Origin: Albimonas sp963977235
GTDB taxonomy: Bacteria; Pseudomonadota; Alphaproteobacteria; Rhodobacterales; Rhodobacteraceae
DNA: 64,000 nucleotides
Direction: 5' to 3'
Assembly: GCF_963977235.1 (NCBI RefSeq)
Contig: NZ_CAXBOD010000012.1
Location: 1-64,000, forward strand
Made by a program: the position numbers and the translations under genes. Below are positions 1-7,986 of this stretch, one piece after another. Within the stretch, counting starts at the first letter, position 1; every line of letters begins with the position of its first letter. Under the pieces are notes generated by a model. That model was not told the DNA's origin. It was given only the letters and a program-made list of their open reading frames with translations, and did not search any database.

Positions 1-166
1 GCCTGGGGCCGGGCCGGGCCGGGCGCGGAGGCGTCCCGACCGGGGCGCCCAGGCGGCGTCGGACGCTGGGGCGCCTGCGGCGCCGGCGCCTCACGCCTGT
101 GTGACCTCCCGCCGCGAAGGGTCCCGCGGCTTGCGTCCGCCGAGCCGCCCGATACCTTGATCGGCC
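1..166. other. Left-edge intergenic segment
   Basis: GC-rich DNA that opens with GGGCC-type repeats. I see no gene that can be supported here. It ends at the ATG of the YihY-family gene, which has only a weak ribosome binding site. Confidence 0.4.
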
Positions 167-1438
167 ATGAACGTCGGCGCCTTCCTGCGCGCGCGCCTGC
201 CCGGCGGCGCCCCCGATCCCATCGCGGCCGCCGAGGCAGCGGAGGAGGCGCAGGCGTCCGCGTCCCCGCCGTCATCTGCAGAGCCTCGCCCCGTCGACCC
301 GCCGCCGGCCGAGCCCCCTCCGCCGGCGCCCCCTCCCGCGCCCGCCGCCCGCCGCGGCCTGCGCGGCGAGGGCGGCGACGCCGCGCTCTCGGGCCTGCGC
401 GCCCCGCGCGCGGGACCTCCGCCCAGCCGTTCGCACCTGCCCTCCGACCCCGAGCGGCGCGACCCCGTGGCCCGCGAGTTCTGGGCCGACGCGCCCGAGG
501 ATCCGTTCGCCCGCAAGCGCACCGGGATCGAACGCTTCTGCCTGTGGGCCGGGCGCTCGCTGTCGCTGGTCTTCTCGCTGGCCGCGCTGAAGGTGCTGTG
601 GGACGCCACCAACCGCTTCCAGACGCACGAGGGCTTCATGCTTTCGGGCCACATCGCCTATTCGGCGCTGCTTGCGCTGTTCCCGTTCCTGATCTTCTGC
701 ACCTCCGTCGCCGCGGCCACCATCGGGCCGGGAGAGCTGCAGGCGCTGATCGACCTGATGTTCGACATCGCCCCCGCGCAGGTCGCCGACGCCATGCGCC
801 CGATCCTCGAGCAGGCGCTGGGGGTCGAGCGGCGGGGCCTGCTGACCATCTCGGGCGTCGGCGCGATCTGGGCCGCCTCGAACGGGGTCGAGGCGTTCCG
901 GCTGGGCTTCGACCGCGCCTACCAGCCGCCCAACGTGCGCAACTTCGTGATCAGCCGGGCGGTGGGGCTGGTGTTCGTGCTGATCGGCGCCGGGGCGGCG
1001 CTGATCATGGGGTTCGCCGTGGTGCTCGCGCCCCTGATCATCGAGCTGACCGAGATGCTGATCGGCCGCGCGCCCCCCTTCGGCATGGGGGTGCTGCGCT
1101 ACATCATCGCGCTGGTGGCCTTCGCGCTCTTCCTCTACATGATGCACGCGATCCTGCCCTCGGGGCGGCCCCGCGCGCGCCGGCTCTGGCCGGGGATCAC
1201 CGCCACGATCCTGCTGTGGACCGTCGCGGCCTCGGCCTTCTCGATCTACCTCGCGCGGTTCCCGACCTACACGGTCACCTACGGCGGGCTCGCGGGCGTG
1301 ATCATCACGCTGCTGTTCTTCTACCTGTCGGGGGCGGTGATCCTCTACGGGGCGGAGATCAACGCGGCCATCCATCGGCGCGAGGCCGAGGCGGAGGCCA
1401 GGGCCCGGGCCGAGCGCGAGAGCCTCGCCACGGCCTGA
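167..1438 (+). CDS. YihY/virulence factor BrkB family inner-membrane protein
   Basis: 423-residue protein. Residues 1 to about 120 are a Pro/Ala/Arg-rich, probably disordered cytoplasmic extension. From about residue 124 there is a run of about six hydrophobic segments, including GHIAYSALLALFPFLIF and the FFYLSGAVILYGAEINA region near the end that is typical of the YihY/BrkB family. The molecular function of this family is not settled; it was once misannotated as ribonuclease BN. A charged tail follows the last membrane segment. It stands 23 bp upstream of ccmE on the same strand and may be cotranscribed with it. The ATG at 167 keeps the long N-terminal extension; a later start would still leave the whole membrane domain, so the exact start is uncertain. 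Confidence 0.85.
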   Translation: MNVGAFLRARLPGGAPDPIAAAEAAEEAQASASPPSSAEPRPVDPPPAEPPPPAPPPAPAARRGLRGEGGDAALSGLRAPRAGPPPSRSHLPSDPERRDPVAREFWADAPEDPFARKRTGIERFCLWAGRSLSLVFSLAALKVLWDATNRFQTHEGFMLSGHIAYSALLALFPFLIFCTSVAAATIGPGELQALIDLMFDIAPAQVADAMRPILEQALGVERRGLLTISGVGAIWAASNGVEAFRLGFDRAYQPPNVRNFVISRAVGLVFVLIGAGAALIMGFAVVLAPLIIELTEMLIGRAPPFGMGVLRYIIALVAFALFLYMMHAILPSGRPRARRLWPGITATILLWTVAASAFSIYLARFPTYTVTYGGLAGVIITLLFFYLSGAVILYGAEINAAIHRREAEAEARARAERESLATA

Positions 1439-1461
1439 CGAGCAGGGACGGAGGACCGGCC

Positions 1462-1956
1462 ATGGCCATGACCCGCAAGCGTCGGCGCATCATCCTGATC
1501 GGCATCGGCGCCGGCTTCGTGCTGGCCGCCTCGCTGCTGGTGGGCGTGGGGATGCGCGACTCCATCGTGTTCTTCTTCTCCCCCTCCGAGATCGCCGAGC
1601 GCGCGCCCGGCCCCGAGCAGCGCGTGCGCGTCGGCGGCCTGGTGGTCGAGGGCTCTGTCAGCCGGCAGGACGACGGCTCGGTCGCCTTCACCGTCACCGA
1701 CGGCGCGATGGAGCAGCGCATCGCCTTCCCCGGCATCCTCCCCGACCTTTTCCGCGAGGGGCAGGGCATCATCGCCGAGGGTCGCCTGCAGTCCGGCGGT
1801 CTGTTCGTCGCCGAAGAGGTGCTCGCCAAGCATGACGAGAAGTACATGCCCAAGGAGATCGCCGACACGCTGAAGACCGAGGGCCATTTCAAACCCGAGT
1901 ACGGCGCCGACGCCCCCCAGGCCGCCGGCGAGGCCGCCGCCGACGCCGACGGCTGA
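1462..1956 (+). CDS. ccmE: Cytochrome c maturation haem chaperone CcmE
   Basis: 164 residues. CcmE is a periplasmic, membrane-anchored chaperone that takes haem covalently from the CcmABCD complex and passes it to the CcmF/H lyase. An N-terminal basic stretch (MAMTRKRRR) and one transmembrane helix (about residues 9-30) are followed by the beta-barrel domain. The haem-binding motif AKHDEKYMP is intact, with H124 as the attachment residue and Y128 as the axial ligand. The C-terminus is an Ala/Asp-rich tail. The start at 1462 follows a GGAGGACC ribosome binding site; a second in-frame ATG lies six bases later. The expected partner ccmF is about 2.4 kb downstream, separated by two unrelated genes. 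Confidence 0.93.
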   Translation: MAMTRKRRRIILIGIGAGFVLAASLLVGVGMRDSIVFFFSPSEIAERAPGPEQRVRVGGLVVEGSVSRQDDGSVAFTVTDGAMEQRIAFPGILPDLFREGQGIIAEGRLQSGGLFVAEEVLAKHDEKYMPKEIADTLKTEGHFKPEYGADAPQAAGEAAADADG

Positions 1957-1965
1957 GGTCCGCCG

Positions 1966-2045
1966 GCCTTGCCGCCCCGCTCTCGCGAGCGGCTGCAAGG
2001 CGGGCCTGAGGATCTGACGTCGGCGCTTGGGCGCCGATCCGTCAG
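1966..2045 (+). terminator. Two tandem stem-loops after ccmE
   Basis: First hairpin, 1966-2001: outer arms GCCTTGC/GCAAGGC and inner arms CCGCTC/GAGCGG around a TCGC loop. Second hairpin, 2014-2045: a 13-bp stem (CTGACG/CGTCAG outer, TCGGCGC/GCGCCGA inner) with a 2-nt bulge and a TTGG loop. Neither has a U-tract, so they may act as Rho-assisted terminators or mRNA stabilisers between ccmE and the phzF-like gene. Confidence 0.55.
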
Positions 2046-2144
2046 GACCTGCGCCCGTTTCGGGCCGCGCGAGGCCCCGGTTCAGGCCCGGGGCTCGCGC
2101 CCGACCCAAGCCCTTGCGATGCCCGCTGACCGGAGACCCGTCCC

Positions 2145-3041
2145 ATGACCTACAGCTTCGACTGGGTCGACGCCTTCGCCGAGGCGCCCTTCGGCGGCAA
2201 CGCCTGCGCCGTGGTGCACGGGGCCGAGGGCCTGAGCGTCGAGACCCGCCTCGCCCTCGTCCGCGAGACGAGCCTGAGCGAATGCGCCTATCTCGTCCCC
2301 TCGGCGCGCGCCGACTTCGGGGCCCGCTACTACCTCGCCCATCGCGAGATCCCGATGGCCGGCCACCCCACCGTGGCCACGGTGACGAGCCTGGTTTCGC
2401 GCGGGCTGGTCGACGTTTCGGCCGGCCCCGCGCGCTTCACGCTGGAGGTGGGCGCCGGGGTGCTGCCGATCGAGGCCTCGCGCGACGCGCAGGGCCGGAT
2501 CCGCGTGACGATGACCCAGGCGCGTCCGCAGATCGGCCCGCCTCTCGACCCCGCGCCCATCGCCGCGATCTACGGGCTGGAGGTCGCCGACATCGCCCAC
2601 CCGCCGCGCATCGTCTCGACCGGCACGCCGTTCTGCGTGACGCTCCTGCGCTCGCGCGAGGCGCTGCGCCGCGCCCGGCTCGACGTGGCGCGGCTGGAGG
2701 AATGGCGCGTCGCGAGCGCCCACCCCGACGCCGGCCTGATGGAGCCGTTCCTGGTGACGCTGGGCGGCGAGACTCCGGGAGGCGACGTCTTCTCCCGCCT
2801 GCTTCTCGCGCCCCCCAGCCCCGCCGAGGACCCGTTCACCGGCTCGGCCACCGGCTGCATGGGCGCGTATCTGTGGTCCGAGGGGCTGATCCCAGCCCCC
2901 CGCTTCACCGCCGAGCAGGGCCACTGGCTCGGCCGCCCCGGCCGCGCCGAGGTCGAGGCGCTGGGCCCGCGCGAGGACATCGCCGGGGTGAAGGTCTCGG
3001 GCGCCGGCGTGGTGCTGATGCGGGGCGAGCTGCTGGTCTGA
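2145..3041 (+). CDS. PhzF-family isomerase/epimerase
   Basis: 298 residues, the usual length for the PhzF family, which shares the diaminopimelate epimerase fold. Recognisable signatures are DAFAEAPFGGNACAVV near the N-terminus, the SECAYL motif with Glu46 at the position of the catalytic Glu45 of PhzF, the MAGHPTVAT block, and the DPFTGSATGCMGAYL block near the C-terminus. There is no phenazine operon around it, so this is a stand-alone homologue whose substrate I cannot name. The ATG at 2145 is preceded by GGAGACC. It lies between ccmE and ccmF, outside its usual context, and converges on the methyltransferase-like gene at 3189. Confidence 0.85.
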   Translation: MTYSFDWVDAFAEAPFGGNACAVVHGAEGLSVETRLALVRETSLSECAYLVPSARADFGARYYLAHREIPMAGHPTVATVTSLVSRGLVDVSAGPARFTLEVGAGVLPIEASRDAQGRIRVTMTQARPQIGPPLDPAPIAAIYGLEVADIAHPPRIVSTGTPFCVTLLRSREALRRARLDVARLEEWRVASAHPDAGLMEPFLVTLGGETPGGDVFSRLLLAPPSPAEDPFTGSATGCMGAYLWSEGLIPAPRFTAEQGHWLGRPGRAEVEALGPREDIAGVKVSGAGVVLMRGELLV

Positions 3042-3109
3042 CCGGGGGGGACTCGCGGGGACGCGCGGCGGCCCGAGAGCTCCCGTCGGCGCGCGGCCCC
3101 CCGCGCATC

Positions 3110-3149
3110 AAAAGGCCGGCGGCCCAGGGAGGGGGGCGCGCCGGCCGGC
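3110..3149 (-). terminator. Intrinsic-type terminator of the methyltransferase-like gene
   Basis: Arms GGCCGGC (3114-3120) and GCCGGCC (3140-3146) form a stem. Read on the minus strand it is followed by TTTTGATG, so it fits termination of the leftward gene ending at 3189. Confidence 0.55.
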
Positions 3150-3188
3150 TTGATGAAATCGGCTTGTCTGGAACGGGTCGCCCGGCGC

Positions 3189-4124
3189 TCAGGCCGCGGC
3201 GCGCAGGGCCTGCGACAGCTCGCCGGCGTGGCGCAGGTCGGCGCCGCAGCTCCCGCCGAAGACGTTCATCCACGGCATCCGCGCCCGCATCTCTGCCACC
3301 AGGCGACCGAACTCCTTCGCGTCGCCGGGGGCGAGCGCGCCGCAGTCCCCCCGCTCGGCATCACCCTCGCGCGCAGGGGCGCAGCGCAGGCCGCGGATCC
3401 GACGCGCCCAGACCTCGTCCTCGAGCCTCGCGGGGAAATGGTCGGGCTTGGCGCAGTTGACCATGTAGTAGGCCGGCGCCGCGCTGGTCGCGAAATCCAC
3501 CCGGCGGATGGCCTCGGCCAGCGTCTCGCCCGAGGGCAGGCGGCCGTCGGTCTCGACCGTGAAGCTGACCACGTGGCGCAGCCAGGCGTCGGAGGCCGCG
3601 CGCGAGAACCCGATCGCCTCGGCCGAGGCGACATGGGTGGTCGCGGTGACCAGGTCGACGTCCGTCTTGGCCAGCCAGCCCATCTGCACGGCGTGGTAGT
3701 CGCGGGCCTGCTCGGCGGTCATCTCCGGCCGCCCGGCGCCGCCGTGGGGGCCCACGGGGGCGTTGAGCAGGATCGGCTGGGTCCCGGCGAACTCGTCGCG
3801 CAGGGTGGCGGCGAAGGCGACGGCCTCATGGTTGGCCAGGCGCAGCGCGGTCTCGTCCTCGCCCAGTTCCTGCGACCAGCAGGGGTGCGCCTTCCAGGTC
3901 GGCGCGTCGAGGATGAAGCCCGTCCCCGCCTCCCGCGCCAGGCGCAGGAAGCCGCGGAAATACTCAGCCAGCGCCGCACGGCCCTTGGGGTCGGGAAGCA
4001 GCGTGTGCGCGGCCATCGCCCGCACGGCGAGGCCGCGGTCGGCCATCAGGTCGGTCTCGAGCCCGGCATCGGTCAGGAACGGCGCGCCGGTCAGCTGGGG
4101 CAGTCGGGAGCTGCGGTCGAACAT
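3189..4124 (-). CDS. Homocysteine S-methyltransferase family protein
   Basis: 311 residues, single TIM-barrel domain of the BHMT/MmuM type, which moves a methyl group from a methylated donor to homocysteine. It begins with the family-like LTDAGLETDLM stretch, followed by ILDAPTWKAHPCW, and keeps a C-terminal Gly-rich metal site. In this family three cysteines bind zinc: one after Asn (here VNC, C224) and a Cys pair after Gly-Gly. Here the pair reads GGSCG (S292-C293), so one expected zinc ligand is serine. Whether it still uses homocysteine is therefore uncertain. The start at 4124 was chosen because it gives the standard family N-terminus; longer in-frame extensions run into the divergent ccmF gene. 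It is transcribed away from ccmF across a 259-bp promoter region. Confidence 0.8.
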   Translation of the reverse strand: MFDRSSRLPQLTGAPFLTDAGLETDLMADRGLAVRAMAAHTLLPDPKGRAALAEYFRGFLRLAREAGTGFILDAPTWKAHPCWSQELGEDETALRLANHEAVAFAATLRDEFAGTQPILLNAPVGPHGGAGRPEMTAEQARDYHAVQMGWLAKTDVDLVTATTHVASAEAIGFSRAASDAWLRHVVSFTVETDGRLPSGETLAEAIRRVDFATSAAPAYYMVNCAKPDHFPARLEDEVWARRIRGLRCAPAREGDAERGDCGALAPGDAKEFGRLVAEMRARMPWMNVFGGSCGADLRHAGELSQALRAAA

Positions 4125-4383
4125 CGCTCTGCCTCTTGTGCGGGGAGCGGCGGGGATCGCCGGTCTCGGCCTCCGGTTTCGCTGCGTCAGCGTGATACGA
4201 ACGTGATATTTGTGTTGCAGTAATGCCGCGAAAACGATTTCCAGCCGCAGCGCGCCGCAAAAAAGCCGCCGCGACCATCGGCGGACTGGCCTCGCGACCT
4301 CCTGAATTGCACCACGCGCCCGGTCGCGGCATGGTCCGCGCAGGCGCGCGCCCCGCGCCGGGTTCCACCGCGGGAGGCCGATC
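4125..4383. promoter_or_regulatory. Divergent promoter region with repeated CGTGATA
   Basis: Region between the leftward methyltransferase-like gene and ccmF. Its AT-richest part (about 4185-4245) holds a tandem direct repeat, CGTGATA at 4191-4197 and 4202-4208, spaced by 11 bp or one helical turn. This would suit a dimeric regulator, but I cannot name it. No clear -10/-35 pair stands out. Confidence 0.35.
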
Positions 4384-6360
4384 ATGACCGCCGAACTGGG
4401 CCACTTCGCCCTGATCCTCGCCCTTGTGGCGAGTCTCGCGCAGACCGTCGTGCCGCTGGTCGGCGCGGGCCGGGGCTGGTCGGACTGGATGCGGCTGGCG
4501 ACGCCCGCCGCGGGGATCTCGTTCGTCCTCACGCTGGCGGCCTTCGGGGCGCTGACGGCGGCGTTCGTGACCTCGGATTTCTCGGTGGCGCTGGTGGCCA
4601 ACAACTCCCACTCCGCCAAGCCGATGCTCTACAAGGTGTCGGGCGTGTGGGGGAACCACGAAGGGTCGCTGCTGCTCTGGACCCTGATGCTGACGCTGTT
4701 CGGCGCGCTGATCGCGGGGCTGGGGGGGAACCTGCCGGCCTCGCTGAAGGCGCGGACGCTGGCCGTGCAGGGGGCCATCGGGGCGGCGTTCCTGGGTTTC
4801 ATGCTGTTCACCTCGAACCCGTTCGAGCGGCTGGCCCATCCGCCGCTGGACGGGGCCGACCTGAACCCGCTGCTCCAGGACCCCGGCCTCGCCTTCCATC
4901 CGCCGTTTCTCTACCTGGGCTATGTCGGCCTCTCGACCGCCTATTCCTTCGCGGTCGCGGCCCTGATCGAGGGCCGCGTCGACGCCGCCTGGGCGCGCTG
5001 GGTCCGGCCCTGGGCGCTGACCGCCTGGCTGTTCCTGACCGTGGGGATCGCGCTGGGCAGCTACTGGGCCTACTATGAGCTCGGCTGGGGCGGCTGGTGG
5101 TTCTGGGATCCGGTCGAGAACGCCTCGTTCATGCCCTGGCTGGCGGCCGCCGCGCTCCTGCACTGCGCCATCGTGGTCGAGAAGCGCGACTCGCTGAAGT
5201 CCTGGACCATCCTGCTGGCGATCCTGGGCTTTTCGCTGTCGCTTCTGGGCACGTTCATCGTCCGCTCGGGGCTGCTGACCTCGGTTCACGCCTTCGCCTC
5301 GGACCCCACGCGGGGCGTGGTGGTGCTGGCGATCCTGGTGGTGGCGGTGGGAGGGTCGCTTGCGCTTTACGCCTGGCGGGCGCCCAGGCTCGCGCCGGGC
5401 GGGGTCTTTGCGATGCTCAGCCGCGAATCCATGCTGGTGGCCAACAACCTGCTGCTGACCGTGGCCTGCGCGGTGGTCCTGCTGGGCACCCTGATGCCGC
5501 TGATCCGCGAGGCCTGGGACGGCGGGCGCATCTCGGTCGGGGCGCCGTTCTTCGACCTCGCCTTCACGCCCTTCATGATCGCGCTGGCGGTGCTGCTGCC
5601 GATCGGCGCGCTGGCCCCGTGGAAGCGGGCCCGCCTCGGGCGGATCCTGCGCCGGCTGTGGCCCGCCGCGGCGCTGGCCTTCGCGGTCGCGGCCCTGGTC
5701 TGGGCGCTGCAGACCGGGCGCAGCGCCATGGCGCCGGTGGGCATCGCGCTCTCGGTGTGGATCCTCGCCGGCGTGGGCGTCGAGATCTGGGAGCGGGCCG
5801 GCCTGTCCCGCCCCGGCCGCTGGCGGCGCCTGTCGGGTCTGCCGCGGGCCGACTGGGGCAAGTCGGTCGCCCACTCGGGCCTCGCGCTGACCATCTTCGG
5901 CATCGCCTCGCTGACCGCGTGGGAGAGCGAGTCCGTTCGCGCCCTGCATCCCGGCGACACGGTCGAGGTGGGCGGCTACGCCTTCCGCTTCGACTCGGTC
6001 GATCGCGCGCAGGGCCCCAACTACTCGATCGAGCGGGGCGCCTTCACCGCCTTCAAGGACGGGACCGAGGTGGCCGTCCTGCGCCCCGAGAAGCGCTTCT
6101 ACCCCGTCCAGCGCATGCCCACGACCGAGGCCGCCATCGACGCCGGCCTCCTGCGCGACCTCTACGTGGTGCTCGGCGACCGGCAGCAGGCCGACGCGGG
6201 CGCCTGGGCGGTGCGGATCTATGTCAAACCCTTCGCCAACTGGATCTGGATCGGGGCGCTGGTGATGGCGCTGGGGGGCGTCGTGTCCCTCTCGGATCGG
6301 CGCTACCGGGTGGGGGCGGCCGCCCGGCGGGCCCCCTCGGCCGCGGTCCCCGCGGAATGA
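4384..6360 (+). CDS. ccmF: Cytochrome c haem lyase subunit CcmF
   Basis: 658 residues, normal for CcmF, a polytopic inner-membrane protein that works with CcmH to ligate haem from CcmE to apocytochrome c in the periplasm. It has many hydrophobic segments. The tryptophan-rich WWD motif (LGWGGWWFWDPVENASFMPW, from about residue 235) that contacts haem is intact, and so are the flanking conserved pieces VWGNHEGSLLLW, HPPFLYLGYVG and FIVRSGLLTSVHAFASDP. A periplasmic soluble part precedes the last helix. The ribosome binding site is GGGAGG before ATG 4384. The stop overlaps the ccmH start (ATGA), which indicates translational coupling. Confidence 0.96.
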   Translation: MTAELGHFALILALVASLAQTVVPLVGAGRGWSDWMRLATPAAGISFVLTLAAFGALTAAFVTSDFSVALVANNSHSAKPMLYKVSGVWGNHEGSLLLWTLMLTLFGALIAGLGGNLPASLKARTLAVQGAIGAAFLGFMLFTSNPFERLAHPPLDGADLNPLLQDPGLAFHPPFLYLGYVGLSTAYSFAVAALIEGRVDAAWARWVRPWALTAWLFLTVGIALGSYWAYYELGWGGWWFWDPVENASFMPWLAAAALLHCAIVVEKRDSLKSWTILLAILGFSLSLLGTFIVRSGLLTSVHAFASDPTRGVVVLAILVVAVGGSLALYAWRAPRLAPGGVFAMLSRESMLVANNLLLTVACAVVLLGTLMPLIREAWDGGRISVGAPFFDLAFTPFMIALAVLLPIGALAPWKRARLGRILRRLWPAAALAFAVAALVWALQTGRSAMAPVGIALSVWILAGVGVEIWERAGLSRPGRWRRLSGLPRADWGKSVAHSGLALTIFGIASLTAWESESVRALHPGDTVEVGGYAFRFDSVDRAQGPNYSIERGAFTAFKDGTEVAVLRPEKRFYPVQRMPTTEAAIDAGLLRDLYVVLGDRQQADAGAWAVRIYVKPFANWIWIGALVMALGGVVSLSDRRYRVGAAARRAPSAAVPAE

Positions 6361-6839
6361 AGCTCCCCTCGCCCCTGCGCGCCCTGGTCCTGGCGCTGGC
6401 CCTCCTCGCGCCCCTCGCGGCCCCTGCCGTGCAGCCGGACGAGGTTCTCGCCGACCCCGCGCTCGAGGCCCGGGCGCGGGCCCTCTCGGCCGAGGTCCGC
6501 TGCCTGGTCTGCCGCTCCGAGAGCATCGACGAGTCCAACGCCGACCTCGCCCGCGACCTGCGGGTGCTGGTGCGCGAGCGTCTGCTGGCGGGCGACAGCG
6601 ACGCCGAGGTGAAGGCCTATCTCGTCGCCCGCTATGGCGAGTATGTGCTGCTCAAGCCCAGCTTCTCGATGGGCAACGCGGTGCTGTGGTTCGGCGGGCC
6701 GGCCCTGCTGATCGGCGGCGGCGCGCTGGCCTTCCTGTGGATCCGCCGCGCCCGCCCGGAGGCCGCCGCCGGCGCCGCCCCCCTCAGCCCAGAGGAGAGG
6801 GCCCGCCTCGACGCCCTGATGAAGCGGGACGACGCCTGA
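6357..6839 (+). CDS. ccmH: Cytochrome c maturation thiol-reductase subunit CcmH
   Basis: 160 residues. CcmH keeps the CXXCH cysteines of apocytochrome c reduced and belongs to the haem ligation complex. It has a signal-type N-terminal hydrophobic segment (residues 7-24), the conserved motif CLVCRSESIDESNADLARDL with C49 and C52, a C-terminal transmembrane helix (about 108-126), and a short acidic/basic tail ending SPEERARLDALMKRDDA. This is the short CcmH form; no ccmI-like TPR domain is fused or adjacent. It overlaps ccmF by 4 nt and is followed after 82 bp by an enoyl-CoA hydratase gene, a common Rhodobacterales order. Confidence 0.94.
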   Translation: MKLPSPLRALVLALALLAPLAAPAVQPDEVLADPALEARARALSAEVRCLVCRSESIDESNADLARDLRVLVRERLLAGDSDAEVKAYLVARYGEYVLLKPSFSMGNAVLWFGGPALLIGGGALAFLWIRRARPEAAAGAAPLSPEERARLDALMKRDDA

Positions 6840-6921
6840 GGCTTGCCTCGCCCGGCCCCGCCCCCTAGCTGCCGTTCTGGGCCCTCGCGGCCTCCCCCAT
6901 TGTCTCCCGGAGGCCCCGCCG

Positions 6922-7752
6922 ATGACCGAAGCTCCCGCTCCCCAGGCTCCCGCTTCCGTCGCCGCCCCCGGCCGCTCCCCCTACCAGACCCTGCGCTACG
7001 CCGTGCGCGAGGGCGTCGCCACCCTGGCGCTGGCGCGTCCCGAGCGGCTCAACGTCCTCGACGCGCAGGCCAAGTCCGACCTGGTCCATGCCCTGCGCCG
7101 CGCGCCCGGAGAGGCGCGCGTCGTGGTCCTCACGGGCCTGGGCGAGGCGTTCTGCGCCGGCCACAGCCTGGGCGACGCGCCCCGCATCCGCGAGCTCGAC
7201 CTCGGCCGCACCCAGCGCGAGGACACCCGACCGCTGCTCGAGGCGATGGCGGGCTCGCCCCTGCCGATCCTGGCCGCCGTCAACGGGGTCGCGGCCGGCG
7301 CGGGGCTGGCGCTGGCGCTCGCCGCCGACATCGCCGTGGCGGCGGAAGGCGCCAGTTTCGCCGTCACCTCCGCGCGCGTCGGCACGATCCCGGACGCGGG
7401 GCTCTCGTTCTGGCTGCCGCGCCTGGTCGGCCCCGCCCGCGCCCGGGGCCTGGCCCTGCTGGGCGAGCCGCTCTCCGCCCGCCAGGCCGCCGACTGGGGC
7501 CTGATCTGGGAGGCCGTCCCCGACGCCGCCTTCGCCGAGCGGGTCGAGTCCCGCGCCCGCGCCCTGGCCGAGGGCCCCACCGAGGGCTTCCGCCTGACCC
7601 GCGAGGCCCTGCGCGCCGGCCTGGAACTGTCCTGGTCCGACCAGCTCGAGCGCGAGGCCGACCTCCAGGCCCAGGCCGGCCGCACCCGCGATTTCCTCGC
7701 CGGCGCCCTGGCCGAGGCCGAAGGCCGTCCCCCCCGGTTCGAGGGCCGCTGA
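6922..7752 (+). CDS. Enoyl-CoA hydratase/isomerase family protein (PaaG-like)
   Basis: 276 residues of the crotonase fold, which processes acyl-CoA thioesters. Signatures are the CoA/oxyanion segment GEAFCAGHSL, the second oxyanion loop NGVAAGAGLALALAADI, and a catalytic-site helix with IPDAGLSFWLPRLVG, in which an Asp sits where PaaG-type isomerases carry their acid. The first about 20 residues are a Pro/Ala-rich extension. The preferred start is ATG 6922 with GGAGGCCC upstream. It lies downstream of ccmH and may be read from the same transcript, although its chemistry is unrelated. Confidence 0.88.
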   Translation: MTEAPAPQAPASVAAPGRSPYQTLRYAVREGVATLALARPERLNVLDAQAKSDLVHALRRAPGEARVVVLTGLGEAFCAGHSLGDAPRIRELDLGRTQREDTRPLLEAMAGSPLPILAAVNGVAAGAGLALALAADIAVAAEGASFAVTSARVGTIPDAGLSFWLPRLVGPARARGLALLGEPLSARQAADWGLIWEAVPDAAFAERVESRARALAEGPTEGFRLTREALRAGLELSWSDQLEREADLQAQAGRTRDFLAGALAEAEGRPPRFEGR

Positions 7753-7986
7753 GCCCCGCCCGCGCGGCGCCGCCCTCCACGCGGCGGGACGACGCCGCCT
7801 GCGGATGGAAAAGAGAACAAAACAGGAATATCCTGTCTCCCGGATCACGGGAGACTCGGCATGACGAGCAGGGCGGATCGCTTCCCTGCAAGGGAAGCGC
7901 CAGCAAGGCGCCCCCTGGGCGCGGACAGCGTCAGGGGCGTGGGCTGTGGCAGGGGCGCGGGCAGGCGGCGGGGCGGGGCGGCGGCC
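7753..7986. other. Convergent intergenic region with tandem inverted repeats and a LexA-like motif
   Basis: The crotonase gene and the HNH gene converge here. An AT-rich patch (7808-7836) contains GAAC-N7-GAAT at 7815-7829, one mismatch from the alphaproteobacterial LexA consensus GAAC-N7-GAAC. Three perfect inverted repeats follow: ACAGGA-ATA-TCCTGT (7822-7836), GTCTCCCG/CGGGAGAC (7835-7855) and CGCTTCCCT-GCA-AGGGAAGCG (7879-7899). The last two can serve as terminators. I see no gene downstream on the plus strand. Confidence 0.5.
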
